A stretch of 64,000 nt of DNA, from contig JAYKKM010000174.1 in NCBI GenBank assembly GCA_035772405.1, positions 575,001 through 639,000 of the forward strand, read 5' to 3'. The stretch's first letter is position 1. The number at the start of each line of letters is the position of its first letter. Below the pieces are notes generated by a model that did no database searches, was not told where the DNA came from, and saw nothing but the letters and a program-made list of their open reading frames with translations. Made by a program: the position numbers and the translations under genes. Shown here one piece after another: positions 1 through 12,229 of the stretch. The DNA is from Chrysogorgia sp. JL179-B06. Taxonomy: Eukaryota; Cnidaria; Anthozoa; Scleralcyonacea; Chrysogorgiidae.

Positions 1-53
1 ATTCGAATTAGTGGTCTCTGTGTGTTTGTAACTGAAAATCTAATTTTTTCTAG

Positions 54-3000
54 TAAATCTGTGTCTGGCGAGTATGAAAAGTACGTTCTTTCTTCTGGTG
101 ATTTTGATGAAAGAATATTTTTGGGAGCAAATTCAGAGGTTGAAATTGGGACTCCTCGTAAGAGCTGTAATATCAACAAGTCTGACACTGACACTAGAGA
201 AAGGTTGGCTTCAAGTTTTATTATTGTTGGCATCTATAATTTACACCATACTGTGCAAGTAAATTATTTTGATAAAATTCAATTAAAATTAAATTTAATT
301 CAAGTGTTTATTTCATCATTTCTAGACCAGGTTCATGCAGAAATCTTGAAGAACATTTCTCAAAGGTACAGTACCTGAACTGTTAGTCAGATGAAAGAAC
401 ATCCACACAAATGTTGTTACTGATATCCGTAACCACATTTTTTTGTAGACAAAAAGCCTTGCACCACAAACGCCACTGACTAATCGACGTTATTTAAAAG
501 ATAAAGACCCAAAGTAAGTTTAACTGCAACTTATCTCCTACAGTAATTACAAATAATAAAACTGTCTGTAGTCGCTGAATTAATGTATTTAATATACTAA
601 TTTCCCCTTCTGTTTCTTTAAAAGCGTAACTCCAGTATCAACAGCAACACAATCAGTCAGTCGTCTTCAGGCACTTCTTGCAGGATTACAACCAAAGCCT
701 AGTGGAAAACTTGAAGAGATTTTCAAGTGAGATATTAATCGAAATGTTATATCAACTTTAAATTACTGTATTGTCCTTGGTTCCCTAACATATAATTATT
801 ATGAGAAGTTACTTAATTGCTGTTGTTCATATCATATTGGTTTTCTTACAGAGAATGTATGCCAAATCCACAGCAAGAGATTGAAAAGCGTGTAAAAGAA
901 CTGGGAGATCTATTTAGTTTAAAATATACACAGGTACAGTACATGTATATTATCGTTAAAGCTATCTGGCCATTTGTTTATCAACTGACAGTAACTAAGA
1001 ATAATTCAGAGTACTAATGTATCTAAAAAAACAGCAATACATTATTGTGCACACAAACAAAAATAGCTAATAATGTGACAATAGAACAGGCAAAGAGAGC
1101 CATCCAGTCAATAGGAGGATTTGCCACGTTGGTTCAGAAATGTTTCAGCATGACTCAATGAATACTACCATATATATTTTATAAGGAACAGTACAGTATT
1201 GTCCAATGTACTACTGTACCTGTATATTCAGTCAATTTATTTCAGTTTTAGTATATAATTTCTCTTATCATCTACAATATTTAGCCTTCTATTGAACGGC
1301 CTGATTCACCTGGCTCAACAAAAGAATTTGCAGATAATCGTTGGAAATTGGCCGTAACCCTTTACTATAAGGTAATTTTTTAATTATACTTATTATGATT
1401 CACAAATACAGTTATACCAACTTAGTTATTGACTTATTGTACTCGTCTATCAACTTTTAAACTTACTGTACATTACACTTCAAGTATTTGTAAGCAAGCA
1501 ATGGATTTATTATTTTCTGAAAGGGTTTGGAATCAATAACAAAGTTAGAGAAAAAGAGATTGCAAGGACAACTGCCTTTGACAGTAAGTACATGTCTAGG
1601 AATTGTATTTTTATATGGTTGACAGTTGGAAACATCTTTTAAGTGCTGTAATCAATGTTTTTTTAGACTTTACTCAAAGAAGATGTTTATCACCGTTCCC
1701 TCCTGGCATGCTGTCTGGAAATTGTAATATTTTCATACAATTCACAAAGGTACAGCGGCTAGCGTTCTTATTTAGACAATTTTCTTGTAAGAGTTTCCAG
1801 ATTGCTCCCATATTTAATTATTCACATGTGGTTATATTTTGGTATAGCTTTTGATAATATGTGACCCTCCATGGGAAAATATACCTTATCGTTTTCGCGA
1901 ACACCTTAAAAACGGCATTCGGTAAGCGTTCAAACTCTGCTAAACACTGTTCGAATGGCTATCTAGAACTGTTCAAACGGCTGACTAGACCGTGGTGTTC
2001 GAACGCTGCTAAACGTTGTTCGAATGGCTGACTAGAACCGTTCGAATGGCTGACTAGAACCGTTCTTACACCACTCACAAGCGTTTGAATGCTAGCACAT
2101 GTAGATAGCCATTCGAATGCTATAGCTAGCCGTTCGAACGCTAGTAGGTAGCCGTTCGTATTTTTCACCAAACTGTTCGATTGTTGATGAGAACTGTTCA
2201 TGAGAACTGTTCAAACACCTTTTTTTCCATTTCAACATTATTTCGATAAGGTATGTTTTCCCATGGAGGGCCACATATGCTTTATTGACTGTAGTAAAGT
2301 GATTACAGTAAAGCGTATTTATTGATATTATTATCAATCCTTATTTCTTCTTTGATGTTCAGGACGTTCCCATGGATCATGGAAGTCTATGGATTGAGTC
2401 CGTTCTACTTTTATAAGGTGGGTCCTGGCTACTAGAGGTGGTGGTTCACTTGTAGTGGTCTAAGGTTTTGAGTGCATTTTCTTTCTTAGGTCATCGAAAT
2501 ACTTATTAGAGCAGAGGATGGATTGTCAAGGGACGTGGTTAAACATTTAAATTATGTGAGTACGGTATTGTAGGTATAATTGCCATTGTTTATGGGGGTT
2601 AATTTGCAGTTTTGTACCAACAGCTTTATAGGAGTACAATCATTGTCAAGTCACAGTGGAGCATACTGCAGAGATTTGATGTTTCCTACTAAATTTTAGA
2701 TTGAAGAACAGATCTTGGAGACCATGGCATGGCAGAATGATTCACCATTGTGGTTGGCGATCAGTGGTACAAACAAGGTGCCTTCCTGCGAAGAGGTGAC
2801 TGTACCACAAAACATTGAACATACAGGTATGCCACAACCATCTGTACTTGCTTCACCAATTATACACCCGAGAGTGCAAAGAATTACTGGCGAAGAAGGA
2901 ATCAGAGCAGGTGAGACTTTTTTGAATTAACAAATTGCTGTGCAAGTTGTGAACAACTTGGGAAACGAGTGTCTAGTTAGCAGTCACAAGATTCTGGTTC

Positions 3001-5824
3001 AGGATTTCTTTGCTAAACTGCAAATTCTTGACTTTTAACCAAAATATGTACTGTAATATTATGCCTCACCGCTAATCATTATAATCTTTCTAATACGCTA
3101 TTTCTAGTCATTACGTCTCCAACATCTCCTGCAGTGTCGGCCCTCGATCGTTTTTCTTCGCCGATCCATCCCAGCAGTGCTCGGCGCAATCTCTTCTCTG
3201 GTGGTTCTGCGAATTCTGCGATGAAAGTAGTCGAGAAAAAGACATCGCTTAACACTCCTGCAGCTCCTTCATCCTTGCCAATTGTTACAACCCAACCAAG
3301 TGTTAGCAGACAAGGTGATGATAATCATGTCAAGCCTGGAAATAATTATTTTTACTGTACCTGTCAGAATGACCGGTACAAATGAATTTGTGACGGACAC
3401 ACAAAAGATTGTACTTGTCACAGCGTCGGTACAACTTATCGTAACGTCTCAAAACTAAGTGTAACGTCTCAAAACTTAGCGTAACGTCTCCATACAATAG
3501 CGCAATATCTCCAAAGTTAGCGTAATGTCTCCAAACTTAGCGTAACGTCTCATAACATAGCGTAATGTCTCAAACTTAGCGTAACGTTTCCAGACTTAGT
3601 GTAACGTCTCACAACTTAGCGCAATGTCTCCAAGCTTAGTGTAACGTCTCGTCGTCTCCAAACTTATGTAATGTCTCATAACTTAGCTCAGTATCTCCAA
3701 ACTTAGCGCAATGTCTCCACACTTAGCGCAATATCTCCAAAGTTAGCGTAATGTCTCCAAACTTGGCGTAATGTCTCTCATCTGATATTGTACATTACGA
3801 AATCTAAACGCAGTCCATTCAACACAAAAATGTTTTACTTTCACAAAAAGTTGAGTATAATCTTTGGACAAGATGAGCATCGGACAAAATGACAGACACG
3901 ATTAATATTGTAACTGTCAAATCTCTAGAAATGGGATATTTGTACCGGACAATGTCCGTGACCAGCCGCCAATATCCAGGCTTGCCTCTCTCTAAACCTT
4001 CGTTTTGTGACTCGCTGACAAGTTTGCTAGCATTTAAGTTTTATTTCAGACATAATGTAGTCTGATGGTTCACACCACAATGTACTATAGTCACAACGAT
4101 CTGCCTTTGTAGTTGCTTTTTGCCAGCCTGTCTATGTTTAAGAGACTGTCTACAATGTAGATTGTAGGAACTGAGCAAAAAAACAAACCAGTCTCCTTTC
4201 TCTTTTGGTTTCCCTTGCTTCCCAAACGATGCTAGAGTTGATCTACAGTATTCTTAACAGTTTTACTTCCCTTCTTTTATAGAAATCACTTATATTCCTG
4301 TCCAACAATTACCTGTGTATACTGCAAGCACAGTCAACAGCAGTCCGATGAAATCGCCTCTACTGAGCCCTGTGAAAATGACATCAGCACCTGCGTCCCC
4401 AGGCCAGCAAGAGAAGGATGCATCCCTGAAACCAAAAAAGACGGGATCCTTGGCACTTTTCTTTAGAAAGGTCTGTGGGGAATCACCGTTGTTGTTCAAT
4501 CTAGCTCGGCTTTAGTGTTGAATCATCAACTTCTGATTTGCCCTTTTATGGTTAAATTTTTGAGATAATGACAGCATTCTATGTTTGTAGGTGTATCATT
4601 TGGCAAGTGTAAGACTTCGTGACCTTTGTGTGAAGCTTAATATCAAAGACGATTTACGTGGAAAGTAAGTTAAGAGACACGGTTCTGGTGCATTTCACAT
4701 CCATATTTAATTTTACTTCAATAATATATCAGACCAATAAATGCGATATTGTAATTTGTGATAAATGATGGCTTAAGAAAAACATGGGAAGCAAGTGAAG
4801 ATTGGTAAAGGAGAGGGAACGAGAGGAGAGGGAAGGGAAGGAAAGGAAGGAAACGAGAGGAGAGAAGAGGGAGGGAAAGGCAAGGAAACGAGAGGAGAGG
4901 GAAAGAAAGGAAACGAGAGGAGAGGGAAGGAAGGGAAGGAAATGAGAGGAGAGAAGAGGGAGGGAAAGGCAAGGAAACGAGAGGAGAGGAAAGGAAAGGA
5001 AACGAGAGGAGAGGGAAGGAAGGGAAGGAAATGAGAGGAGAGAAGAGGGAGGGAAAGGCAAGGAAACGAGAGGAGAGGGAAGGAAAGGAAACGAGAGGAG
5101 AGTCAAGGAAGGGAAGGAAATGATAGGAGAGTGAAGGAAAGGAAAGGAAACGGGAGGAGAGGGAAGGAAAGGAATTTGAGGAAACGAGAGGAGAGAAGAG
5201 GGAGGGAAAGGAAAAGAAACGAGAGGAGAGGGAGGGAAAGGGAAAGAAAGGAAACGAGAGGAGAGGGAAGGAAAGGAAGGGGAGGAAACGAGAGGAGAGA
5301 AGAGGGAGGGAAAGGAAACGAGAGGAGAGGGAGGAAAAGAAAGGAACGGGAAGGAAAGGAAAGCAAAGAATGGAAAGTGGAAGGAATGAAAGTAAACGAA
5401 AGAATGAAGGGAAGTTTTGGAGAAAAGGGAAAGAAACAAACGAGATGAAACAGAAAGGAATTAAAGAGTAAGGGAGTGTAGGGAAGCAAAGTGGAGTGAA
5501 AATACTAAATGCATGTCTCATTAGAAATGAAATAATATTGAACATCTCTGTCTTAGAATCTGGACCTGTTTTGAACATTCGTTAATCAACTCAACGGAGT
5601 TGATAAAGGATCGACATTTGGATCAGATTCTCATGTGCTCCATGTACGTTATGGGAAAGGTAAGTTGTTGCTCTTTCCATACTAAATTCTGAGTGTCTGT
5701 TGCTTTATCTTGTCTTTGTACTATTATTATATTGTAGGTAACAGGTACAGAGATAAAGTTTCAAGATATCATGAGACATTATCGGACTCAACCTCAAGCC
5801 GCAAGTCACGTAAGTCAGACAAAA

Positions 5825-5875
<51 letters not shown>

Positions 5876-5914
5876 TGCAGATAGGTGGAGATACATGCAA
5901 ACAGACAGACGGGC

Positions 5915-5971
<57 letters not shown>

Positions 5972-6033
5972 TGCAGACAGACAGACATGCAGATAACAGA
6001 CAGACAGACAGACAGATAGGTGGAGATACATGC

Positions 6034-6090
<57 letters not shown>

Positions 6091-6249
6091 TGCAGATAGG
6101 TGGAGATACATGCAAACAGACAGACAGACAGACAGACATGCAGATAGGTGGAGATACATGCAAACAGACAGACAGACAGACAGACATGCAGACAGACAGA
6201 CAGACAGACATGCAGACAGACAGACATGCAGATAGGTGGAGATACATGC

Positions 6250-6282
<33 letters not shown>

Positions 6283-6335
6283 TGCAGATAGGTGGAGATA
6301 CATGCAGACAGACAGACAGACATAGACAGACAGAC

Positions 6336-6366
<31 letters not shown>

Positions 6367-6992
6367 TAGACAGATAGATCGTCTGTCTATACTCCAAGCT
6401 GCCACATTCATCACTACATCAGTGTATAATATATTTTGTGTTTCCTTCAGGTCTATCGAAACGTCTTTTTAAGAACGAAAAAACGAAAATCTGGAAGCAC
6501 CAGCAGTAACGATAGCGGCAAAGGTTTGCGACGATTGTTAAGACTTTGAAAATAACTAACCGCGGAGATCAGAAGGTTGCGGGATCGATTCCCGTCTGGG
6601 GCTCAGGAACATTTTTCTCAGTTTGCGTTAAAGCATGAGTAGCAAACAATTTACCATATTGAAATAACCAAACTGCAAGTCACATAAACTACGTATGTAG
6701 ATATTTAACATCGATTAAACATCTCGTTTATTGCGTTCATTTTCTCACAGAATTCTCATTTACTTACAGTGAAAAGTGAACCAAACAGCGCATGTGCAAG
6801 TCCCACCGCTGGAATTTCCGGAAGTGCACCGTCAAGTCGTAGTACCAGTCCCCAAATGCGCAGTGCAAGCGCAATCCCCACGACGCCTTCTCCGTCCAGT
6901 ACTGTCCCACCTGTTACGTCAAATGTTGAACTTAGTCCTACAGAGAACGAACGCGGTGACCTTATTGAGTTCTATAATAAGGTATATTTAAT

Positions 6993-7024
<32 letters not shown>

Positions 7025-9445
7025 TATTTATTTCTTTCTTTATTTCTTTATTTCTTTGAAATAGTTGCACCTTAGGGGCTGTTTGCATGAATCCGGCTTC
7101 AGTTTCATTCCGGATTGAACATGAATTCAAACCGCGTTTACATAGGAATTCTATCCCAGGATCGAAAATCGCGCAAAATATGAGCGGGTATGTTTCTTTC
7201 AACGATTTCTGCGCTTGTTCATTTCAACATGTGCCTTAAACTGATAATTTGGCGAAGAATAAACATAAAGCAAAGGGGAAAAGCATTACTAGCAACGATA
7301 ATCGATGCGGTCGCAAGTAAACAAGCATTTAATTCGCCTTTAATTTATAACGTCGTCGACAACGAGTCATTTATATTGAACAATATGACGTCGGCGCAAT
7401 TCCTGTCTCTAGCTCCAAAGTGTCGTCTCTAAGTGTTAAAAGCGCGCATGTGTTGTTCGTTTCAGTCTTCTAGGTCGTATTTTTCATTCGGGAATGAAAT
7501 CTCGCACCGCCTTTACATGACACCGGAATGAAATATCAATGAAACTCAATCCGGAATGAACTCAATCCGGATTGAGCTGCATCTTATTCCGCATTCATGT
7601 AAACACCTAAAGGGATTTTAACAGAACCGGTACTATGAGTTCAATCCGGAATGAAACTCAATTAAACAGCCACTTATTTCTTGAAATAGTTGTACCTTAT
7701 TACTTGAAGTCGAAATATTTGTCAAATGGTGATCTTCTTTTTAGATTTACATTAAAAGGATCAAAAGTTTTGCCGTAAAGTTCTCAACAAGTGACAACGC
7801 GGTAAATTGCCAAACCTCCTCGTCAGTTTTCCAGTGTCCGCTGCTAAACACCAGTTGTACTTTAAACTAGATGTTCGTAATTTGTTTTGCTTGGTTTTAT
7901 ATTTTTGTTTTCTTGTTTTTTTAGCTTGACGCACCGCCTCTTTCTCCTTTGCCAGTCATCAGAAATCAGCCGCATTCGCCTCGCCGCGTAAGTTCAGATT
8001 AGAGTATCCATGATAGGGTTTTGCTTTTTGTGTTTTTTTCTTTTCCCTTTGATTTTCTCCCTTCTTTTTCTTCGCTCTCCTGTCTGCTACTTGACTATGC
8101 ATGCTCTGTCTTTGTTGTTTTACAACATACTTATAACATACGTGTAGCCAACAAACCTATGACTACTTTGCGACATATACTGACTAACGTGAAAGACAAA
8201 GAACAGCCTCACGAAAGACAAGGTGCAGTAATGCAGTTTATAAGATCAAATGCGCTGACTGCCAGGACACTTATATTGGTGAAACCGGCAGAAACCTAAA
8301 AATCAGACTAGCTGAACACAAACGAGCTACTAGAAACGGGGACAGGACTAATCACATAGCTGGACACCACGTGCGAACAAAACACGATGTTGACCGGGAC
8401 TCGGCTGAATGTATCGCCTTAAAACACAAACTACAAACAGCGACTTACATCAGAAAGTTGGTAAACCACTTAACAGATCACAACAATTACCGACACCATA
8501 CAAAAGACTTCTTCGCACGCACCAACGAACAATAGACCTACCGACAAACAATACACCCACGGCTTAACGCATGATGCAACACCCACTGACATTGATTATG
8601 ACACAAACAACCGATGACGAACAATATTGGCCTACGCTGAACGCGTGACGCAACACCCACTCACACTAATTATGACACCATCAAACAATGACGTAATGAA
8701 CCAGACGTATATATAGGCAAACCTGACAAACACGCTTTACTTGATCTGAAGAAACGTCAGTCACCAACAATAGTCTTTCTCAAGACTACAACAACCTGGA
8801 CGATCAACTTAACATATCTAATATTCCTTTCCGTTGTAGCAAGTATCGTCGAGACAGACTGTCTACATCTCGCCTCGCAAAAATGGTAAGAATCTCTGTT
8901 GGCTTATTATGTACCATAGGTATATCACAGAATACTTCGCATTTCAGTTGAGCTTGCAAACCGAGCCTTTGCCAAGTGCAGCAAACGTATCTCCGAAACC
9001 TTTTTATTTCAAGCTCGATGGAAAAGTGCAATTTGTGCAATTGACAGCAATTTAATTGTTGACTATTTTTTCCCAGGTATTCCTCTGACTTGTAATTCGC
9101 CTCGAATATCGTACAGCTTCAAAGAAAGTCCCTATGTGGTAACCATTCGTAATATTCTGTTATATAATAGAAGTGTTCTTTAGTAACTAAATCACCTACA
9201 AAAGATTCAAGTTATATAAACGCAATTTAAATGCTCCTTATTTCATTTTCAAGAATTTGCAGAACATCAACACCCTTCTAAAGGGCCCGTTCAACGGCCA
9301 ATCACGAAAGAGAGCCTTGCCTTTTGGCAATGACGAGGAAGACCTGCACGAGAAACCGACGAAACAAGTGGCAGGGGACGACTGGGTAACGCGAACGATA
9401 AAGAATATCCGTGCTGAACGTGAAATACCATCCAAGAGTAGTTAA
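54..9445 (+). CDS. RBL1: Retinoblastoma-like pocket protein (p107/p130 family), 3' part, 23 exons
   Basis: Pocket-protein repressor that binds E2F factors and LxCxE partners in the nucleus. Exons: 54-203, 326-365, 449-513, 625-726, 852-933, 1285-1371, 1524-1583, 1667-1749, 2363-2417, 2490-2555, 2700-2910, 3108-3314, 4283-4470, 4591-4664, 5557-5659, 5738-5809, 6451-6523, 6770-6981, 7745-7801, 7925-7987, 8840-8885, 9077-9138, 9254-9445. All have AG/GT borders and compatible phases, giving 782 residues to a TAA stop. Pocket A lies near residues 88-290 ([38 protein letters not shown]). A spacer follows with RRNLF, which fits the cyclin-docking RxLF motif of p107. Pocket B begins near residue 453 ([17 protein letters not shown], then [26 protein letters not shown]). 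Pocket B holds a Ser/Pro-rich insert (exon 6770) before GDLIEFYNK. The C-terminal tail keeps [10 protein letters not shown] and VYISPRKN. The long spacer and motif order favour p107/p130 over RB1; p107 versus p130 is not resolved. The N-terminal cyclin-like region is outside the window. Confidence 0.93.
3332..3983 (+). mobile_element. Satellite-carrying repeat element, copy 1 (20-bp array)
   Basis: Lies in an intron of the pocket-protein gene. The ends are AAGCCTGGA and its reverse complement TCCAGGCTT. A left flank of about 85 bp leads into a degenerate array (about 3419-3782) of a 20-bp unit resembling TAACGTCTCCAAACTTAGCG. A right flank of about 200 bp follows (TTGAGTATAATCTTTGGAC, then GGACAATGTCCGTGACC). 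The same flanks and unit recur at 22559-23019 and 25860-29390, so the array is part of a dispersed element. Superfamily unknown. Confidence 0.75.
4796..5460. repeat. Polypurine (GA-rich) tract in intron
   Basis: About 660 bp in which the plus strand is almost entirely A and G, built from variants of GGAAGGAAAGGAAACGAGAG. It fills most of the intron between the two pocket B exons at 4591-4664 and 5557-5659. Long open frames on both strands here are by-products of low complexity, not genes. Confidence 0.95.
5825..6375. repeat. (CAGA)n microsatellite with embedded cassette
   Basis: Runs of CAGA are interrupted several times by a short cassette resembling ATGCAGATAGGTGGAGATAC, then ATGCA. It lies in the pocket-protein intron 5810-6450. 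A similar composite array occurs at 23441-24391. Open frames with CLSV or DRQT periodicity are artefacts. Confidence 0.95.
6552..6616 (+). repeat. Possible tRNA-derived SINE head fragment
   Basis: The stretch reads AGAAGGTTGCGGGATCGATT followed by CCCGTCTGGGG. This resembles the TPsiC half of a tRNA with a B-box-like GGATCGATTCC. No complete cloverleaf or body was recognised, so it is a weak call. Confidence 0.35.
6988..7056. repeat. (TTTC)n microsatellite
   Basis: A CTTT-type microsatellite directly follows the donor of exon 6770-6981 and abuts the next fold-back element. Confidence 0.9.
7074..7670. mobile_element. Fold-back element (GGGGCTGTTT/AAACAGCCAC)
   Basis: Left end GGGGCTGTTTGCATGAATCC matches the reverse complement of the right end (GTGGCTGTTT). 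Both arms carry TCATTCCGGATTGAAC-like sequence in opposite orientation. Flanking copies of TTTGAAATAGTTGCACCTTA (left) and a near-identical stretch (right, around 7676-7700) form a direct repeat of roughly 25 bp. No transposase gene is seen. A fragment of the same family lies at 13378-13481. Confidence 0.7.
8119..8780 (+). mobile_element. Penelope-like element 3' fragment with GIY-YIG domain
   Basis: Translated pieces read [17 protein letters not shown], then after a frame change [17 protein letters not shown] and [19 protein letters not shown], then NHIAGHH. This is the usual order of the C-terminal GIY-YIG endonuclease of Penelope-like retroelements. A second frame change leads to [17 protein letters not shown]. 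The copy is therefore truncated and broken, and cannot encode a functional protein. It lies in the intron between 7987 and 8840 of the pocket-protein gene, in sense orientation. Confidence 0.8.
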
Positions 9446-10630
9446 GTTCGATGATGAGCTAGTGAATGATTGGATAATTGAATGAAAACGAAGACAAATG
9501 GGATGAAATTGTAGCGTTTTGATTATCGCGAGTGTATTGTTGAGTAGAAGGGAAGAATACCGCGGTAGAAATACGATGATTATGACTTAGAACTCAAAGA
9601 AACTCGTTCGCGTTTAAAGATGTTTCAAGACGATGTCGTAGTTCCTCCCCTGGGCCAGTTGTTCAAAAGACGGTTGGTTTAATGCTGCAGTATTAGTGAA
9701 AATATTTCGAAGGGAAAAGACGTTGGATGTTTTCTGTTCAGACGTGAAACAATTTAAAGAAATACTCCAGCCAAAATACAAATGTAGTTCATGCGAACGA
9801 TCTTACTGACTTTAGTTTATTTCCAAAGTTTCAGCATTCCTATCAATTTAGTTAAGAAGATATGGCTAGTTGAAGTTGAAAATTTGAGGATTTTGACGCC
9901 ATATTGGTTTGGAAAATATGACGTCATTGAGTGATTCTTTATCGGCAGTGGAGTTGTTGTGATGGCGATCACATAGTGATAGCTGTTGTGAATGCTCTTA
10001 GTTCCTCAAATACGAGATAGAGTCACTCACTGACGTCATATTTGAAACAAATATGGCGTCGAAATTGCACAAACTCTCCAACTTCAACTAGCCATATCTT
10101 CTTAACTAATTGATTTGAATGCTAAAACTTTGGAAGTAAACTAAAGTCAGTAAGATCTTTCATATGAACTACATTTGAATTTTGACTGGAGTATCCCTTT
10201 AGAAATTAAGTATTGCCCTGGCAAGTTTGAAGTAAAGTTGTAAAACAGAATTTTTAACCAGCAATTAGCATTTGAACAACTGGTCCTAGTTAATTGTTAA
10301 GAGAGGCCTATACTAGCGTTGCAAAGACAAACTTTTCAAAAAGGTTAAGTTTATTGACAGTGTTTAAAACACTGGATTTATCTCGTCTTATAAGTAATCG
10401 AAGAGGAATTTCGTTTTTACTGTGAGGATAAGATTCGTCACTTTACGGCTGTCGTGGTAACGCATTGTTCTTGAAGAATACGACATCGCTTTGAGAGAGA
10501 TCGGAAGGGTAGTAAGGAGATATCGTTAGTTTTAAATTTTTATGGCATGGGAAAATGGAAAAGTAGAATAGTAGAGTTCTGTTTTATGCTAACTAATCGG
10601 TCATGAAATAAATTATTTCAACAGTTGTTC
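9446..10630 (+). other. Probable 3' untranslated region of the pocket-protein gene
   Basis: No coding exon follows the TAA at 9443-9445. A poly(A) signal AATAAA is present at 10607-10612. If it is used, the 3' UTR is about 1.2 kb and includes the fold-back element at 9758-10200. A signal upstream of that element was not recognised, so the extent is inferred. Confidence 0.45.
9758..10200. mobile_element. TTAA-type fold-back MITE, family 1
   Basis: Left arm ATACTCCAGCCAAAATACAA is mirrored by the right arm ending TTTTGACTGGAGTATCCC. The arms extend over about 130 bp (AAGAAGATATGGCTAGTTG). TTAA precedes the left end at 9754-9757. Other copies are at 20032-20564, 37435-37900 and 53394-53671. Contains TGACGTCA at 9919 and 10031. 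No coding capacity. Confidence 0.85.
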
Positions 10631-10833
10631 TTTTTGTCGTTTATATTATACAGTTGATGTGAAACGTTTCACTCTCTCATGAAGGTCCTTCGCTCGAAAC
10701 CTCCTACACAAACTATTTCGGTGGTACACCAACCTTTTATGTTAGTTTTCGATTTGTTTTTCTACACTACTATCAAATCTCTACTCTTTCTATCAAAGAC
10801 CATCCAGTGTTATGTTTAGAAATATTAATATTT

Positions 10834-11008
10834 TGACGATATCTGCTTTTGTACTCGAGAGATAACATTTTCATTCTCATATTTTATTCTTCTGGACGCC
10901 GCCATTTTAGAGTTTGAGCCGTCGAGCAAAATCTAAAATGGCGGCGTCCAGAAGCATAAAATACGAGAATGAAAACGTTATTTCTCGAGTACAAAAGCAG
11001 ATACCGTA
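10834..11008. mobile_element. Fold-back element, family 6 (short copy)
   Basis: The two arms, ATATCTGCTTTTGTACTCGA to GGACGCCGCCATTTTAG and the reverse complement, face each other across a loop of about 20 bp. A larger, interrupted relative lies at 54648-55188. Confidence 0.8.
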
Positions 11009-11023
11009 AAACATTGTACTGAA

Positions 11024-11449
11024 GGACATTGGCAACAAAAATTAAGTTTGTCTAATATGAAAGAACTCTTAAAATGATAGAGTAACACCTTTTACAACTT
11101 TTCGGTATTTTACTTCGTTTTTGAAATATTTGTTTGATATGTAAATGAGATGGCCTCTGACGTCAGGTGCTGGGTCCATCTTCAAGTTTCTTCCACAAAT
11201 TTACTTGAAAATGTGCGTATAATAACTCCTCATGATAATGAACGTTGTAAACTTAGCAATCACTGAGATATAAGACATTTTTTAATGAGTGAAAATTCTG
11301 CACCTGACGTCAGAGACCATTCATTTACATAAACAAACTGAAATATTTCAAAAATGAAGTAAAATACGGAAAAGTTGTAAAATGTGTTACTCTATCATTT
11401 TACGAGTTCTTTCATATTAGACAAACTTAATTTTTGTTGCCAATGTCCT
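11024..11449. mobile_element. TTAA-type fold-back MITE, family 4
   Basis: Left end GGACATTGGCAACAAAAATT is inverted at the right end, CAATGTCC followed by TTTAA (TTAA at 11450-11453). Arms continue through AAAATGATAGAGTAACACC. TGACGTCA occurs at 11158 and 11305. A second, partly truncated copy lies at 13482-13901. Confidence 0.85.
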
Positions 11450-11456
11450 TTAACAA

Positions 11457-11462
11457 TTTATT
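11457..11462 (-). promoter_or_regulatory. Poly(A) signal for NAGLU
   Basis: TTTATT on the plus strand reads AATAAA on the minus strand, about 46 nt past the NAGLU stop codon. It abuts the end of the MITE at 11024-11449, so little unique 3' UTR exists. Confidence 0.6.
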
Positions 11463-11507
11463 TTTGACAGCAGTTCGCCTTTACTGGTGGAAGTGACAAT
11501 CCGTAGA

Positions 11508-12190
11508 TCATCTTTTGGACAACGTTTCCCCATAAACGTTAGTTATAGATTGAAAGCCTTTATACAATAATTGTGGCTTTATAAACTCGCTATTTCGTCT
11601 ATAGGTTTCATAAATTAGTTTCACAACCGAATAAGTGTCCCCTTGCGGTGTGACCGGATATTTTTCTCGACTCAAGTTCCAAGAATGTTCTAGTTTATAG
11701 TTCTCTTCTTGGAATAATGTCTGGTTAAATGGTACTCCATGATAAATTGATATAAGTAAGAAATCAAGAAATATTTCCCAACGACTCTTGTAAAAGTCCT
11801 TCAGCAACCCTGACCACATCTTGTTCGCGTAATCTTCGATGTTCTCACGAGGTCCCCACATTGTGATTTGGTTTCGCGCGTTGAACTCGAGTAGTATTTC
11901 CTCTGCTGGATTCCTCGCTATCTGTTTGGCACTCTCAAGCCATCGGCCTAACAAGAAATACTCGTTCGTGGAAACCACTAGATCCATGTCTTGGATGAGC
12001 TTGTTGAGTTTCTCTCCAGCATTCTGAACTTTGTTCAAAGATTTCGTTGCGTAGGCTGTGAGAAGATCGTTGTAGAATGTGATGGAAATTACTTGTAACG
12101 CCTGGCGAGTTATGACCACCAAGTCATACCTGAGTTATGTGTTAGTATATCATTAACACATGAAAAGAAGTTTCAATGATGTGCACAGTG

Positions 12191-12229
<39 letters not shown>

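Noticed and set aside
3419..3782. CRISPR-like appearance of 20-bp repeats (also 25960-28935)
   Set aside because: The units are directly head-to-tail with no unique spacers, in introns of animal genes with no cas genes.
4718..5578. Ser/Phe/Leu/Pro-rich frame of 286 codons
   Set aside because: It is the complement of the polypurine tract within a pocket-protein intron.
5705..6414. Cys/Leu/Ser/Val-rich and Asp/Arg/Gln/Thr-rich long frames
   Set aside because: They are translations of the (CAGA)n microsatellite in several frames. The same applies to 23352-24445.
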